Of a DNA stretch of 64,000 nucleotides, positions 63,301-64,000 are shown in pieces (position 1 is the first letter of the stretch; each line of letters opens with the position of its first letter). Both the position numbers and the translations under genes were made by a program. The notes beneath the pieces are model-generated. The model was not told where the DNA came from. It saw nothing but the letters and a program-made list of their open reading frames with translations, and made no database searches. The DNA comes from Gigaspora rosea (taxonomy: Eukaryota; Glomeromycota; Glomeromycetes; Diversisporales; Gigasporaceae), in NCBI GenBank assembly GCA_003550325.1, contig QKWP01000240.1, forward strand, positions 299,588-363,587, given 5' to 3'.

Positions 63301-63349
63301 TAGAAATTTAAAAGGCACATTTGGTGGCTGAGCAGAAATAGTAGAGTTC
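60328..63349 (-). mobile_element. 3.0-kb 5'-truncated LINE with 15-bp TSD
   Basis: The direct repeat ttacaaacaatttta lies at 60313-60327 and 63350-63364. The minus-strand element starts inside the reverse transcriptase thumb region (P-F-K-F-L-G-C-W-F-T) and continues through RNase H (Y-T-D-S-Q at about 61700; H-K-V-R-A-H) and a CCHC knuckle (C-I-I-C...C-P, about 61080-61140) to an A tail. Fragments of the frame are 63318-62194, 62275-61934, 61767-61351, 61029-60757 and 60654-60469, separated by stops and shifts. It is clearly related to the LINE at 41981-48311 but diverged, so it is a sister family. Confidence 0.92.
61909..62030. other. Duplicated ~60-bp segment around an N (possible assembly fault)
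   Basis: The only ambiguous base of the window, N at 61968, separates two identical copies of a ~60-bp segment (tatagaatataaattcagat...gtagcttggag) at about 61908-61967 and 61969-62029. The duplication lies inside the RNase H region of the truncated LINE, where the related LINE has no such repeat. Confidence 0.75.
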
Positions 63350-63364
63350 TTACAAACAATTTTA

Positions 63365-64000
63365 CTTAGTACAAAAAATCAATTTATACTGTATAATAAA
63401 AAATTAAATTTTATATGTAGCACCTTTTAAATTCATATTAAAAATATTTTTTGTCACTTGTTTACTAATAGAAATGATCTATATACCCTCTACTCTTAAG
63501 TGATTGCATCAAAAACATAATTTTAAAAATTCATGTTTGTCTGTATATATGATGCATGATTACAAGACTATATTGAACAGCAACATTAGGGATGATCTAG
63601 ATCTAGATTTAGATCTCTAGATTAGAAATCTACTTTTTTTACATTTGTTTTTATAGTCAAACCTCTATAAATGCAACTTGTAGAGACAAGTCTACAACGT
63701 GCATTTAGGGAGGTTTGCATTTAAAGAGAGCCAATTAAATTGCAGCTTTAAAAATTAAACTATCAAGTTTGTATAACTTCTACCAAAATTGTATAACCTA
63801 TCTTAAATACTAAAATTTGATTGGCTACGTGAAGACCCCGAATAATCTATGTGAAGTGAGGTTATATTTGAGCATCATAGTAAAAATTTTTTGGTTAGCC
63901 GTTTTGGTTTGGTATATATAAGCTATATTTCATACATTAAATAGAACTTTTACCCATCTTTAACTTTTTTTGAAATACAACGTTCCCTAAAAAAAAAAAA
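63365..64000. other. Right-end stretch with the start of a pogo/Tigger-like MITE
   Basis: At 63653-63681 the sequence tagtcaaacctctataaatg has the form of a pogo/Tigger-type terminal repeat (Tc1/mariner superfamily). It is followed by an inverted pair, atgcaacttgtaga and tctacaacgtgcat (63680-63713). The other end was not found and may be outside the window. A run of agatctagat palindromes lies at 63595-63625. The window ends in an A run. Confidence 0.4.

Overview
The window looks like a nuclear contig from an arbuscular mycorrhizal fungus of the Rhizophagus type. This is an inference. It rests on very AT-rich, transposon-packed DNA, two intron-rich fungal housekeeping genes, decayed Sel1-repeat and kinase-plus-Sel1 genes, and LINEs with an APE endonuclease, reverse transcriptase and RNase H. 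No bacterial-type operons, CRISPR arrays, rRNA genes or convincing intact tRNA genes were seen.

Only two genes look intact, both on the minus strand. One is a four-exon galactokinase (15269-17247, 496 aa), whose first intron holds a very long AAT microsatellite. The other is a nineteen-exon tripeptidyl-peptidase II (21070-26600, 1318 aa) with a complete Asp/His/Ser triad and an 18-nt microexon. They are unrelated neighbours.

The left flank (1-15.2 kb) holds the 3' end of an LTR retrotransposon, a broken Sel1 gene (minus strand), a degenerate zinc-domain first exon, and non-autonomous DNA transposons. Several of the latter still have identifiable target-site duplications (TSDs).

The centre (28.6-51.9 kb) is one decayed locus opened by a stack of insertions. 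A zinc-domain/Sel1/transposase-like pseudogene starts at 29146. It is interrupted by three small DNA transposons (TSDs gctacaaa, TA, gatatagg) and then by an LTR-flanked element (TSD agtat). One LTR of that element is split by a 13.4-kb TIR transposon with TTAA duplications. That transposon is split in turn by a 6.3-kb LINE. The host pseudogene resumes at 49723. The TTAA transposon carries a DDE-type transposase and a RecQ-family helicase in tandem, and they may be exons of a single gene. This is the most unusual system in the window.

The right flank (53-64 kb) is a graveyard of nested hAT-like and TA-flanked elements. It also holds a 1.0-kb retroposon with a tRNA-like pol III promoter and poly(A) tail (unusually GC-rich for this DNA), a 165-bp LINE tail, and a 3.0-kb 5'-truncated LINE with a 15-bp TSD. 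A single N at 61968 sits between duplicated sequence and suggests an assembly fault.

A recurring theme is hAT-like non-autonomous elements with TAG-type ends and 8-bp TSDs. Their bodies are built from one short oligonucleotide, inverted between the two halves, and the oligonucleotide differs in each element.
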